From NCBI GenBank assembly GCA_021234155.1, contig JAJEKV010000003.1:6512413-6576412 (forward strand): a stretch of DNA of 64,000 bases, given 5' to 3'. The stretch comes from Isoetes taiwanensis. Lineage: Eukaryota > Streptophyta > Lycopodiopsida > Isoetales > Isoetaceae. The translations under genes were made by a program, and so were the position numbers. Under the pieces are notes generated by a model that made no database searches, had not been told where the DNA came from, and worked only from the letters and a program-made list of their open reading frames with translations. This document shows positions 1 to 10,110 of the stretch, piece by piece. The first letter of the stretch is position 1, and each line of letters begins with the position of its first letter.

Positions 1-702
1 CACCTAGCCTCCAACATGCCACGTGAGCTCCAACATGCCACATAGGCTCCAACATGCCAAGTTGGCTCCAATGTGCCACCTAAGCTCAAGCATGCAAGGT
101 GGCTCAAATATGCCACCTAGGCTCCAACATGCCACCAAGGCTTTAACATGCCACGTAGGCTCCAACATGCCACCTAGGCTTCAACATGCCTCGTGAGCTC
201 TAGCATGCCACCTAGGCTCCAACGTGCCACCTAGGCTCCAACATGCCAAGGTGGCTCCAACATGCCACCTAGGCTCAAGCGTGCCAAGGTGGCTCAAACA
301 TGCCACCTAGGCTCGAACATGCCACGTAGGCTCCAACATGCCATCTAGGCTCCAACTTGCCAACTACGCTCCAACATGCCACGTGGGCTCCAACATGCCA
401 CCTAGCATGCCACCAAGGCTCCAACATGCCACCAAGGCTTCAACATGCCACGTAGGCTCCAACATGCCACCTAGGCTCCAACATGCCTCGTGAGCTCTAG
501 CATGCCACCTAGGCTCCAACGTGCCACCTAGGCTCCAACATGCCAAGGTGGCTCCAACATGCCACCTAGGCTCAAACATGCCACCTAGGCTCCAACATGC
601 CATGTAGGCTCCAACATGCCAACTAGGCTCCAACATGCCACCTACGCTCCGACATGCCACGTGGGCTCCAACATGCCACCTAGCATGCCACATAGGCTCC
701 AA
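1..702. repeat. 19-bp minisatellite array, left part
   Basis: This is a tandem array of a 19-bp unit of the type GGCTCCAACATGCCACCTA, with variants in the last five bases (CCACGTA, CCAAGGT, CCTCGTG). CCACCTA and CCAAGGT types tend to alternate, giving a loose 38-bp higher order. The variant junction GCCAAGGTGGC is itself a short palindrome. The unit has no stop in most frames, and 19 nt gives a 57-nt (19-codon) reading period, so long repetitive open frames arise on both strands (for example 364-768 minus, a repeat of MLEPRWHVGA-like blocks). I treat these frames as by-products. The array continues at 6350 after the copia insertion. Confidence 0.93.
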
Positions 703-707
703 CATTG

Positions 708-1253
708 TGAAGATTTTATAATGTTGCAAAGCCACAAATACTAGTATCAATGACTTTAAATTGATCACCTAGCAATGCTCTCTTATGAATATCTAGACCA
801 ATATTTTCTCTACTTAATGCATGAGACAACGAAACAAAACTTTCAAAGCATTAAGGTCTAGAACCATTAGATAGCCCAATATTTTCATTCGATAGCCCAA
901 GCCTGCATCTTCGACAATACAGCTTAATCTGTTTTACATTCTCATTTCATTTATAGGGGCTAGATCCGCCGCCTAGGCTTGATCCCCGCTTAGCTATTGA
1001 TTCATCGATGCCTTGACTTTCCCGATTCATTTGTATGCAGTTGTCTCTCCAATATACGACCGTCAAGTCTTTCCTTATTTGCAATAGGTTAACCAGTCAA
1101 TCTCTTCAACCATTAACATAGTTCAATGGTTTAACCTTAACTGCATTATTGACATAATTCAACCTACATATATCCCACAAGAAACAATAGACCTAATGAA
1201 CATGTTTTGCATCCTTCTCTCTCTCTCTGGATTTAACATGAACAATTCCATCA
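708..1253 (-). repeat. Copia 3' LTR
   Basis: 546 bp. On the minus strand this is the downstream LTR, next to the polypurine tract at 1254-1262. It matches 5796-6344 almost base for base, including the CT microsatellite near 1219-1229. It differs at clustered sites such as 960-985 and 1019-1022, where the partner has CCGGCC or CTG and this copy has altered triplets. Confidence 0.95.
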
Positions 1254-1262
1254 TTCCCCTTT
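1254..1262 (-). promoter_or_regulatory. Polypurine tract of copia element
   Basis: Read on the minus strand, the purine run AAAGGGGAA directly abuts the start of the 3' LTR. This is the expected site of plus-strand cDNA priming. Confidence 0.85.
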
Positions 1263-1444
1263 CATGTTAACATCCCCTGAGATACGTCCCTGTTATTCAC
1301 CTGATAAATTGTCTGCAGCATACATATCTTCATGATGGAAGTTCTGTAACTATTTATACTGTTTGCTCACATGTTTAACATGATTCCAGCTTTCAACATC
1401 ATATAATCATTTAGATCAAAGTCAATGTTTCTTACTCCAACTGC

Positions 1445-4400
1445 TCACTCCATTGAATCATTGTAACTTTCTGCTGTGCCAACAATTTCTAAAATTCCTA
1501 ACATGTGTTTAAATTTCTGAAACTTGCATTCTGGCAGGCCCTTTGTCAAAACATCTGCAATCTGATCATTTGTTGAGATATGCTTGACAATTATAATACC
1601 CTTATGCACCATTTCTCTTATGAAATGCACATGCAACTCAATGTGCTTGGTTCTCTGATGCAAAACCGGATTCCTGGTGATTGCTATGCAACTTAAGCTA
1701 TCTGAAAATAACACTGTAGGAGATGTTTGGAAAACTTTGAGCTCATTAAGTAAACGCCTTACCCAAACAATTTCCTTTGCTGCAAGTGTAGTTGAATTGT
1801 ATTCTCGCCACCATTTGTGGACATAGCTACACTGGATTGTTTTTTGCTTTTCCAAGCAATTGTTGCTCCTCCTAACAACAAACAAAAACCAGAAGTGGAT
1901 TTTCTTGTGTCTACATCATTTGCCCAGTCTGCATCAGCATATCCTGTCAGTGTCAAATCCTTATTATTGAACATGAGACCATGATCCTTTGTACCCTTCA
2001 AGTATCTTAGCACTCTTTTTAGCTATTATCCGGTCTTTGATATCCCGGATTGTTAGAGAATCTGTGAGCAAGCCGACAAGATAAGCAATGTCCGGGTGCG
2101 GTAGAGTTTGAGACAAACAATAAACAACCTATCAATTCCCTATAAGGGACATGTGCCATTTTGATCATTTCTGCTTCATTCATTGGACTCATGTCATTTG
2201 ATAGTTTCAGACCTTGAACTATTGGAGTTCTTGAAATATTACAATCTTCCATGCAAAATCTCTTTAACATACCTTCAATGTTGTTGATTTGAGTAACTTG
2301 TAGGATGTTTTTGGATCTATCCCTGTAAACCTCCATTCCCAAGAATTTTTTTAGTTCACCCAAATCCGTCATCTTGTATTTGCAAGTGAGAATATTTTTA
2401 CAATATTCCAGAATTTCAGAGTTGCTTGACACAAGTATATTGTCATCCACATATAGAGCAAGAATGCAAAATTGATCTCCCTTATTGAGAATGTACATAT
2501 TCCCATCATTCATAAACTGTTTAAACCCCTGTTTTTGCAGATAGCTATCTATACAGTTGTACCACATTCTGGGTGCTTGTTTTAGCCCATACACAGCACG
2601 TTTCAACTTCCAGACCGTGTTTTCTCCTTTAGGTTCAAAACCTGGAGCTGGTCTCATATAAACTTCCTCATTTATTTCTGCATTTAGAAATGCTGTACTT
2701 ACATCCATGTGATGTATTTCTAAATTATTTGCATTTGCAAAAGCAAGTAAGACCCTGATGCTTGTCAATTTAACTATTGGAGAGAAAGTCTCTTCATAAT
2801 CTAAACCTCTCTTCTGTGTGAATCCTTGAGCTACTAATCTCGCTTTATATTTTGATTCTCCATTTATCCCTGTTTTAACCTTGTAAATCCACTTGCTCCC
2901 TATAACATTCTTACCATCTGGTTGCTTAACAAGTTCATATGTATGTGTCCTTTCAAATGCTGACATCTCTTCCTTCATGGCTGCCATCCATTTGTCTGAA
3001 TTTTCTGAGCTAACAGCCTCAACAAAATTACTTGGTAACCCTGGTTCAATAAGAGCCATAATTTGATGTATATCTAATTCATCATCATTGAGTCTTTTAC
3101 TCTTTCCACTGTCACTTCTGCCATATGTCTCAAGATCTACTTGCATTCCTTCCTTGAGTTTTTCAATTTCTGTTTTCCTCCTCCTCTTATTTCTGATTTC
3201 AGTGTCATCCCCATGTTCAAAAGCCTCCTCATTTTGCATTTCGGGTTCAATCTCTGATTGTTTCTCATCCCTTGAGCTGCTGACCTGTTTTGCATCAGAT
3301 ATATTATGATCCATCTCTGATTTTTCTTCAAAATCATCATAACTACTTTCCTTGTTTGCATGTTCATCATCCTTTGTTTCTGGAATTAATTTTTGTTCCT
3401 TATTCCTGTCCTTGTACACCACGGATTCATTGAAAACAATGTCCCTGCTTATGATTATTTGCCTTTTTTCCAAGTGGAACATTCTATATCCTTTGGTATG
3501 TTCATCATACCCTACTAAGTAACATTTAATGGCCCTATCATCAAGTTTCTTCCTGAGTTCCTTTGGCACATGTACATATCCCACACATCCAAATGTTTTA
3601 AACATGTCATAGGCTGGTATGTGACCATTCCACATTTCTTCAGGGGTTTTGCCATTATTACTTGATGTTGGAAGCCTATTTTGAATGTACACTGCAGTTT
3701 TAACAGTTTCATCCCAAAGATAATTTGGCATACCTGATTGTTTGAGCATAGATCGAACTGCATCCAAAATGGTCCTGTTCTTCCTTTCTGCTACTCCATT
3801 TTGTTGAGGTGTGAACCTGCATGTTAGTTGTCTTTTGATGCCTCGAGCCCTGCAATATTGGTTAAATTCCCCTGACAAAAATTCTCCTCCTCTGTCAGAC
3901 CTAATACACTTAATTTTTCTTCCTGTCTGTCTCTCAGCTTCTTGCTCAAAGATTTTGTATGCATTGAATGCCTGATCTTTATGTCTTAATATATAAGTTG
4001 TGGTTTTTCTGGAAAAATCGTCTATGAAGGTGATGAAATACCTTTTTCCTGTCATACTAGTTACATTGATTGGACCACATAGATCTGTATGGATCAAATC
4101 CAGAATTCCCTTTGCTCTTTTGTGTGATTTAGAAAACCTCAATCTGGTATGCTTTCCTAGCAAGCAGCCTTCACAAACAAAATGTTCATCCTTTTGTTGC
4201 TCTGCAATAATCATATTGTGCTTGATCATGTACTGAATATTGTTTAAATGTGTATGCCCTAATCTTTCATGCCAATTTTTTATTGTAGGAGTTGAGATCA
4301 AGTTAATAGAACCATCAGATCTTGCATTGTCAAATGCAAATAAATTGCCAAGTCTTCTTGCTAAGAATTTTAATTCATTCTCAAGAAAGATTTTACAATG

Positions 4401-5759
4401 TGTTTTCTCAAAACACACTTTGTACCCTAAGTCAACAAGCTGACTAACAGAAATTAAATTTCTGATAATTGAAGGCACACATAATACATTTCTAAGCTCC
4501 ACTGGTTTCCCTGAAAGATCAAAAATTTCTAGCATTCCAGCCAGCTCCACCTTTTGCATACTTCCATTTCCCATTTGCACAAAACTGGACCCCCTTTTCT
4601 CCTTTCCTTTAAGCTTGCTTTCATCTTTTATGACTGATCTTTCAGCTCCTGAATCTAACACAAGCAAGTCATCCTTAGTTTTTGTTTCATTTATAGACAA
4701 AGCTTTTAAAATTTCTGGAGCAGTGCTACTTACCTCTATATTTTCGTCCATTATTTCTTCCCCTTCAGCTTCTACATTCTTAGCAATATTAATTGTTGAG
4801 GTATTTCTTCCCCTTCCTCTTCCCCTTGGATTAAAGCCTCTTCCTCTTGTAAAATCCCCTCTAGGATTATCACTTCTGCCCCTTCCTCTAGCATAGTCCT
4901 TTGGACTAGAGCAGTTAGCTGCCATATGACCATAACCATTGCAATTATAGCATTTATTCTCTTTCACATTCTTTGGACAATTGGCTTTCAAGTGTCCATA
5001 ACTATTGCACACATAACAAGGGCCAATCTTATTTCTATCAGTGTTTTTACCTCTGCCCCTTCCAGCAAATAATATTTCAGTTTGTTCATTTGACTCACTA
5101 ATAAGAGCTTTCTGCTCAAGCTCAGTCTTCACCATTAATTCAGCATTTTCTCTATTCTTAGCTATGTTTCTGACTAAGGTAGACAAATGCTCATAGTTTG
5201 AAAAAGCACGGGCAATGGTCATTACCTGGTGGTCTTGAGTGATCATCACTCCTGCAGCCTCTAAATCTGCAACCAAGTTATCAAATTTACGAGAAAGAAC
5301 TTCGGTGATATTTTCTTTATCATGATATTTCAGATTTCTTAACTCCCTGTCTAAAACATCCAATTGTGAAGATGTTTTGTTCTCATAAGTAGCAATCAAA
5401 TACTTCCATATAGCTCTAGGACTCATACCTCTGACCTTTAGAAGTATGCTGGATCCTAGCTTGACAGTAATAATGCTTTTAGCTTCAATCAATTTTGCTG
5501 CTACATTTATCTCTGAACTTACCTCAGTAAGACTTTCATCATCCTTGTCCTTAGCGCTTGAACTTGAAGCAGTTGATCTAACTGCCTCCTTCCTGCTGCT
5601 GCTGAGCTGCTCAATCTGCTCAACTTCTCCTGTAACATAGGTCCACAGACCTTCCACCTCCAACACTTCTTTTATTTTTTCCTTCCACACTTGGAAGCCC
5701 CCTGTTCCTTTAAACACATCAACAGCACTTAGAAGAGATGCTCCTAGTCTAGTTGACAT
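1445..5759 (-). pseudogene. Copia gag-pol polyprotein, two frame breaks in RNase H region
   Basis: The main frame starts at the ATG ending at 5759, just inside the primer-binding site, and encodes about 1,240 residues. In order: a gag domain; two CCHC zinc knuckles (about residues 248-261 and 270-283) within an Arg/Gly-rich stretch; an aspartic protease with DSGA (D369); an integrase with an HHCC zinc site (H497 to C532) and catalytic D559, D622 and E658; and a reverse transcriptase with D1019 and YVDD (D1105, D1106). Just after the RT the frame shifts near 2091-2101, and it shifts again near 1805. The RNase H part continues in the other frames to the stop at 1445. Both breaks are about one base in size, and the first lies where CAG/CTG-type triplets look altered. 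The breaks may therefore be sequence errors in an otherwise intact element. Confidence 0.93.
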
Positions 5760-5780
5760 TTTTTTTTTCCACCCTGGTTA

Positions 5781-5793
5781 TGCTCTGATACCA
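5781..5793 (-). promoter_or_regulatory. Primer-binding site, tRNA-iMet
   Basis: On the minus strand TGGTATCAGAGCA lies two bases inside the 5' LTR. It matches the 3' end of plant initiator tRNA-Met, the usual primer for plant copia elements. Confidence 0.95.
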
Positions 5794-5795
5794 AA

Positions 5796-6344
5796 TGAAG
5801 ATTTTATAATGTTGCAAAGCCACAAATACTAGTATCAATGACTTTAAATTGATCACCTAGCAATGCTCTCTTATGAATATCTAGACCAATATTTTCTCTA
5901 CTTAATGCATGAGACAACGAAACAAAACTTTCAAAGCATTAAGGTCTAGAACCATTAGATAGCCGAATATTTTCATTCGATAGCCCAAGCCTGCATCTTC
6001 GACAATACAGCTTAATCTGTTTTACATTCTCATTTCATTTATAGGGCCAGATCCGGCCGCCTAGGCTTGGATCCGGCCGCTTAGCTATTGATTCACTGAT
6101 GCCTTGACTTTCCTGATTCATTTGTATGCAGCTGTCTCTCCAATATACGACCGTCAAGTCTTTCCTTATTTGCAATAGGTTAACCAGTCAATCTCTTCAA
6201 CCATTAACATAGTTCAATGGTTTAACCTTAACTGCATTATTGACATAATTCAACCTACATATATCCCACAAGAAACAATAGACCTAATGAACATGTTTTG
6301 CATCCTTCTCTCTCTCTCTGGATTTAACATGAACAATTCCATCA
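5796..6344 (-). repeat. Copia 5' LTR
   Basis: 549 bp. On the minus strand this is the upstream LTR, which should carry the element's promoter. It is followed by the primer-binding site at 5781-5793. The outer edge at 6344 abuts the target duplication CATTG at 6345-6349. Confidence 0.95.
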
Positions 6345-6349
6345 CATTG

Positions 6350-7190
6350 CCACCTAGGCTCCAACATGCCACCTGAGCTCCAACATGCCAAGTTGGCTCC
6401 AACGTGCCACCTAGGCTCCAACATGCCAAGGTGGCTCACAACATGCCACCTAGGCTGAAATATGCCAAGTTGGCTCAAACATGCCACCTAGGCTCCAACA
6501 TGCCACCGTGGCTCAACATGCCACCTAGACTCAAACATGCCAAGGTGGCTCAAACATGCCACCTAGGCTCCAACATGACAAGGTGGCTCAAACATGCCAC
6601 CTAAGCTTCAACATGCCACCTAGGCTCCAACATGCCAAGGTTGGCTTCAACATGCCAAGTTGGCTTCAACATGCCACCTAGGCTCCAACATGCCATGTCA
6701 CCACTTGGAGTGCCTAGGTGGCATGCCTGAGCCACCTTGGCATGTTGAAGCCTAGGTGGCATGTTGGAGCCCGCGTGGGATGTTGGAGCCTAGGTGGCGT
6801 GTAACATGTTGGAGCATGCGTGGCATGTTTGAGCCACCTTAGCATGTTGGAGCCCACATGGCATGTTGGAGTCCACGTGGCATGTTTGATCCACCTTGGC
6901 ATGTTGGAGCCTAGGTGGCATGTTTGAGCCACCTTGGAATGTTGGAGCCTAGGTGGCATGTTGGAGCCCGCGTGGCATTTTGAAGCCTAGGTGGCATGCT
7001 TGAGCCACCTTGGCATGTTTGACCCTATGTGGCATGTTGGAGCCTAGGTGGCATGTTTCAGCCACCTTGGCATGTGGAGCCTAGGTGGCATGGTAGAGCC
7101 CACGTGGCATGCGCGAACCACCTTGGCATGTTGGAGCCCGCATGGCATGTTAGATCCTGCATGGCATGTTAGAGCCCACATGTCATGCTG
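6350..7190. repeat. 19-bp minisatellite array, right part, orientation flips near 6700
   Basis: Up to about 6698 the units read in the same orientation as 1-702. From about 6704 to 7190 they read as the reverse complement (TAGGTGGCATGTTGGAGCC type). Without the copia insertion this would be a forward arm of about 1.05 kb joined to an inverted arm of about 0.48 kb with almost no spacer. Array quality drops after 7130. Open frames here (6404-6604 plus, 6714-6959 minus) come from the repeat. Confidence 0.92.
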
Positions 7191-7627
7191 GAGCCAAACA
7201 GCTGGCATGAATCATGATGGATCCTAGGGGCACAACGTTTGAACCATAAAAATGAACATATGAATTAAACCATTAAAAAAATATTTCATATAACCAAGAT
7301 GGACGACTAAGATCTTGATCCCCATCCTATTATATTATTGGCCCTTAGAACGACGGCTGTGATTCACGATGATATCAACGGCCAGGATATTGATCCGGGT
7401 CCTCTCCTTTCATTGGCTCTAGCAGGCCTGGGATTAATGGCCCTGTATTTTTTCATTTTCCTCCATTATGGCGATGGTGGGGCTTCTTTGCGCCCTGTAT
7501 TTTTTCATTCCCTCCCTTAGCTATGACGATGCCGGAGCTCCTTCCGGTTATGGCTTGCAGCTTCCAGTTATGGTTCCGGTTATGGTTTGTTATGGTGAGG
7601 AGGAGCAGAGGTTATGATCCTGCTGCC
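7191..7627. other. No gene recognised
   Basis: AT-rich flank of the minisatellite, followed by moderately GC-rich DNA. A short plus-strand frame (7338-7520) has no recognisable domain. The phrase CCTGTATTTTTTCATT occurs twice (7442 and 7494), so there is a small internal duplication. I see nothing else. Confidence 0.5.
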
Positions 7628-7797
7628 GTAGCAGCATCTCGGCCAGATCCGGCATTTTTCTGTAGCAGATCTTTCTTTCAGCATCTTTCGGCCAAATCCA
7701 TAGCAGCATCTCGGCCAGATCCGGCATCGTTCTGTAGCAGATCTTTCTTTCAGCATCTTTCGGCCAGATCCGTAGCAGCATCTCGGCCAGATCCGTA
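7628..7797 (+). repeat. 72-bp tandem repeat, 2.4 copies
   Basis: The unit begins GTAGCAGCATCTCGGCCAGA. Copies span 7628-7699 and 7700-7771, with a partial third copy to 7797. The length is 24 codons, so the plus-strand frame repeats a peptide block starting VAASRPDP. No domain is recognised and the tract ends in a stop just after the repeat. It could be a minisatellite in a decayed exon or plain non-coding repeat. Confidence 0.85.
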
Positions 7798-8589
7798 GTA
7801 GGCGCTTTTGTAGGTTACATGCAAAGCAAGGGAGAAATAATCAGGTCTGCTTTTGTTTGAACTCTATTTGCTGCTTTCTACTTCGGTGAAATGAAAGCTG
7901 CTATTTTGTTTCTCAGATTTCTCTTTTTTCTTCATATTTTGCTTTCCCAGATTTTCTCCTTTAGGGACCGTTCTATTATCAGCGGAGTTAGGGTTTCGAA
8001 GCGGCTAGGCGCAGCTGATTAGCCTGCAAAGAACACATGAGGTCCACTCAAGCTTTTCATCTTCTTTGATTTTTTTTCCAGATAAATCACAGCATGACTC
8101 ATTTCTTTGATTTTTCTTCAGATAGGAATTGCTGCTGGTGCTCGTGTTTTTGCCTTGACTTGATGATATGCTGCTTTCCTACCAAAGCAGTAGTTTTTCT
8201 CCCTTCAAAACCTTCACTATTTGTACATGCATCTTATTTCCAGTTTATGGCATCTTATTTTGTTGATACAGCAGTTAAGCTATGATATGATTAATGGAAA
8301 TAAAATCATTCATTTCTTCAACTTCAGTTGTACAGTTTATGGTTTATTGTCTAAATTTTGTGTGTTCATCTTTTCCATCCAATCTCATGGTTGTAATGAC
8401 ACATTTATTTGCTGACAATGATCTATCAATCAAAAGATAAAACAAAAGATAAAATAAAATAACTTTGATAGGGAAGCACTTACAATTAATGATTCAAACC
8501 AAACGACAATAAATTACAATGCCAAACGACAATAAACTACAATATGATCCTATTGTTTTTTAATTGTGGTATATATTAGTTTTTTATTT
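7798..8589. other. No gene recognised
   Basis: T-rich stretch resembling plant intron or 3' flank sequence, with short frames only (8094-8285, 8221-8415). I see no motif, repeat or RNA gene that I can support. Confidence 0.4.
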
Positions 8590-8845
8590 GAATGTATGCC
8601 ACGTGCCAATATATGATTAGTTAGAAGTTATATTAGAAACAACACCTTGTTTTTTCTATATGTGCTAATAATGTTTTTATTTGAAAAAGTAAGCCACGTG
8701 TCGATACTTGATTAGTTAAAATACCATTTTATTATTTATAAAATATGCCACGCGTCAATATTTCATTAGTTAAAGGCAATTGAAAACAACACCTTGTTTT
8801 TTCTATATGTTACTAGAAAAAGTGCCCAGCGTTGCTGGACTTTTT
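8590..8845. repeat. Degenerate repeats ending in a stem-loop
   Basis: Three diverged copies of a GCCACGTG...GATTAGTTA block lie near 8598, 8692 and 8748. Two copies of ACACCTTGTTTTTTCTATAT lie near 8643 and 8789. The tract ends with a hairpin at 8817-8845: arms AAAAAGTGCCCAGC and GCTGGACTTTTT around the loop GTT, with a two-base bulge. CTAG just precedes the hairpin. This could be the end of an old non-autonomous transposon, but I cannot assign a family. Confidence 0.55.
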
Positions 8846-9559
8846 ATCGAGCTTAAATTTAAAAATTAACAAAGATATAGCAAACCAAGCCCATCAGTGC
8901 TAAACTATAGCATTTTTATATGGGATTTGTTACATAGTTAGAGCCTATATATTTGAGTTTCCTATGCGTTGGTCATTGATTCCCCACGTTGCATGCTGCT
9001 CTAAAAAAGAGGTTCTTGTTTTCTGAGGTAAATTCAAATTTATCTTGCACCCTTCAAGTGCTATTGTCTTGTTTAGAAGGGAATTACCAGCATGTTGCGC
9101 ATTAGAAGCAAATCAAGCTTTCAAGTCAAAAAACAAAATTACTAAATGTAGGACAATTGAACAAAGGGTATCATTGTTTATGTCCTGATGTTGCTAGGGC
9201 TACATTTGCAAGGGTTGTATAGCGTGCAAGTGAACATTAGAAAAGCAAGTAGCGCAAATTGTCTCGTGCATTGTCGAGCTACATTTATGAAAAACACTCA
9301 ACTGGCCCGGAGCGATGTAATTGCCAAAATATACCACGAATCCACAAAATAATCATTTCTTCAACTTGAATTCCAATAATGGTTTAATATGTGTAGCCCA
9401 TGGGATTGAACCCCTGCCAATGTATTGATTTTTTCATTTATTAAAGAAAATCAAGCTTGATGTAAAGTCGTGTTCTTGGCCTGTTTTTCCTTATCCTTGG
9501 TTTTTTTTAGAGGCATACGAAAAGGTAATGTGGCGGTTAGAACTTGAGCCATACATACA
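8846..9559. other. No gene recognised
   Basis: AT-rich DNA between the hairpin and the PPR remnant. The minus-strand frame 9451-9882 runs into it, but its last 35 or so residues (9451-9560) show no PPR similarity. Confidence 0.4.
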
Positions 9560-10110
9560 TACAAACGTTTCTGCACACTTATTCCAATCAAAACGATATT
9601 GTGGTGAAGCATTTTGTCAAATATATCATGTGCAATCTGTAAATGTCCACACTTACCATACATGTTAATATGTGCATCCTCAATAGAAGTGCCAAGCTCT
9701 AGCCCAGTGCCAATAATGGTTTTGTGGATCAGAAAACCTTTGGCTGTATCAGCTAAATTGGAGCATGCATCAAATGTACTTACCATGGCAATTTTATTTG
9801 GCTTCAAGCCTTCTTGTTTCATTTCTTGTAGAATATCAAGGGCCTCTTTGTTATATTCCTCTTGTGCATATGATGGTATCATGGTTGACCATGAAATATC
9901 ATCCTGCTGATCAATTCTGTCAAACAGAACTCTTGTATCTTCTAGGCTACCACATTTCCCTTACATATTGATGAGAGCAGTTCCCACCATATAATCCAAC
10001 TCTGATTTGGCATCTGCATATATGCATATAAAATGTTCAAACTGGTCACTATTTATCTGAGGCACATTGCTTGAGTATCCAGCAATACAACAAAGGGAAG
10101 CTAGAACTGA
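9560..10110 (-). pseudogene. PPR protein fragment (PLS type)
   Basis: Minus-strand reading shows PLS-type pentatricopeptide repeats: a helix pair of the form EALDILQEMKQEGLKPNKIA, then a MYGKCG block followed by A..IFDKMLHHNIV. Upstream, after 9882, the similarity continues (VGTALINM, stop, GKCGSLED, then ISWSTMI), so a TAA stop replaces the Tyr of a second MYGKCG near 9960. PPR proteins of this class bind and process organelle RNA. Here only about 180 residues remain, with no start, no DYW or E domain and at least one stop, so this is a relic. Similar relics are common in plant genomes with expanded PPR families. Confidence 0.75.

Larger units (their letters stand above)
708..6344 (-). mobile_element. 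Ty1/copia LTR retrotransposon, near full length
   Basis: A complete LTR element on the minus strand. Two near-identical LTRs (708-1253 and 5796-6344) begin TG and end CA on the plus strand. They are flanked by a perfect 5-bp target duplication CATTG (703-707 and 6345-6349). A tRNA-iMet primer-binding site, a polypurine tract and one gag-pol reading frame lie in the expected order. The LTRs differ at roughly ten positions by eye, so the insertion is fairly recent. Several differences fall at CAG/CTG-type sites and may be base-call errors. The domain order protease-integrase-RT-RNase H places it in the copia superfamily. It interrupts the 19-bp minisatellite, which resumes directly at the right target duplication. 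Confidence 0.97.

Noticed and set aside
1-702. CRISPR array
   Set aside because: Units are contiguous 19-mers without spacers, in a plant context, so it is a minisatellite.
3088-5640. Plus-strand frames across the copia element
   Set aside because: They are antisense shadows of the minus-strand gag-pol frame.
6404-6959. Protein-coding genes on minisatellite frames
   Set aside because: The frames come from a 19-bp unit without stops; they change orientation with the array and have no start context or domains.
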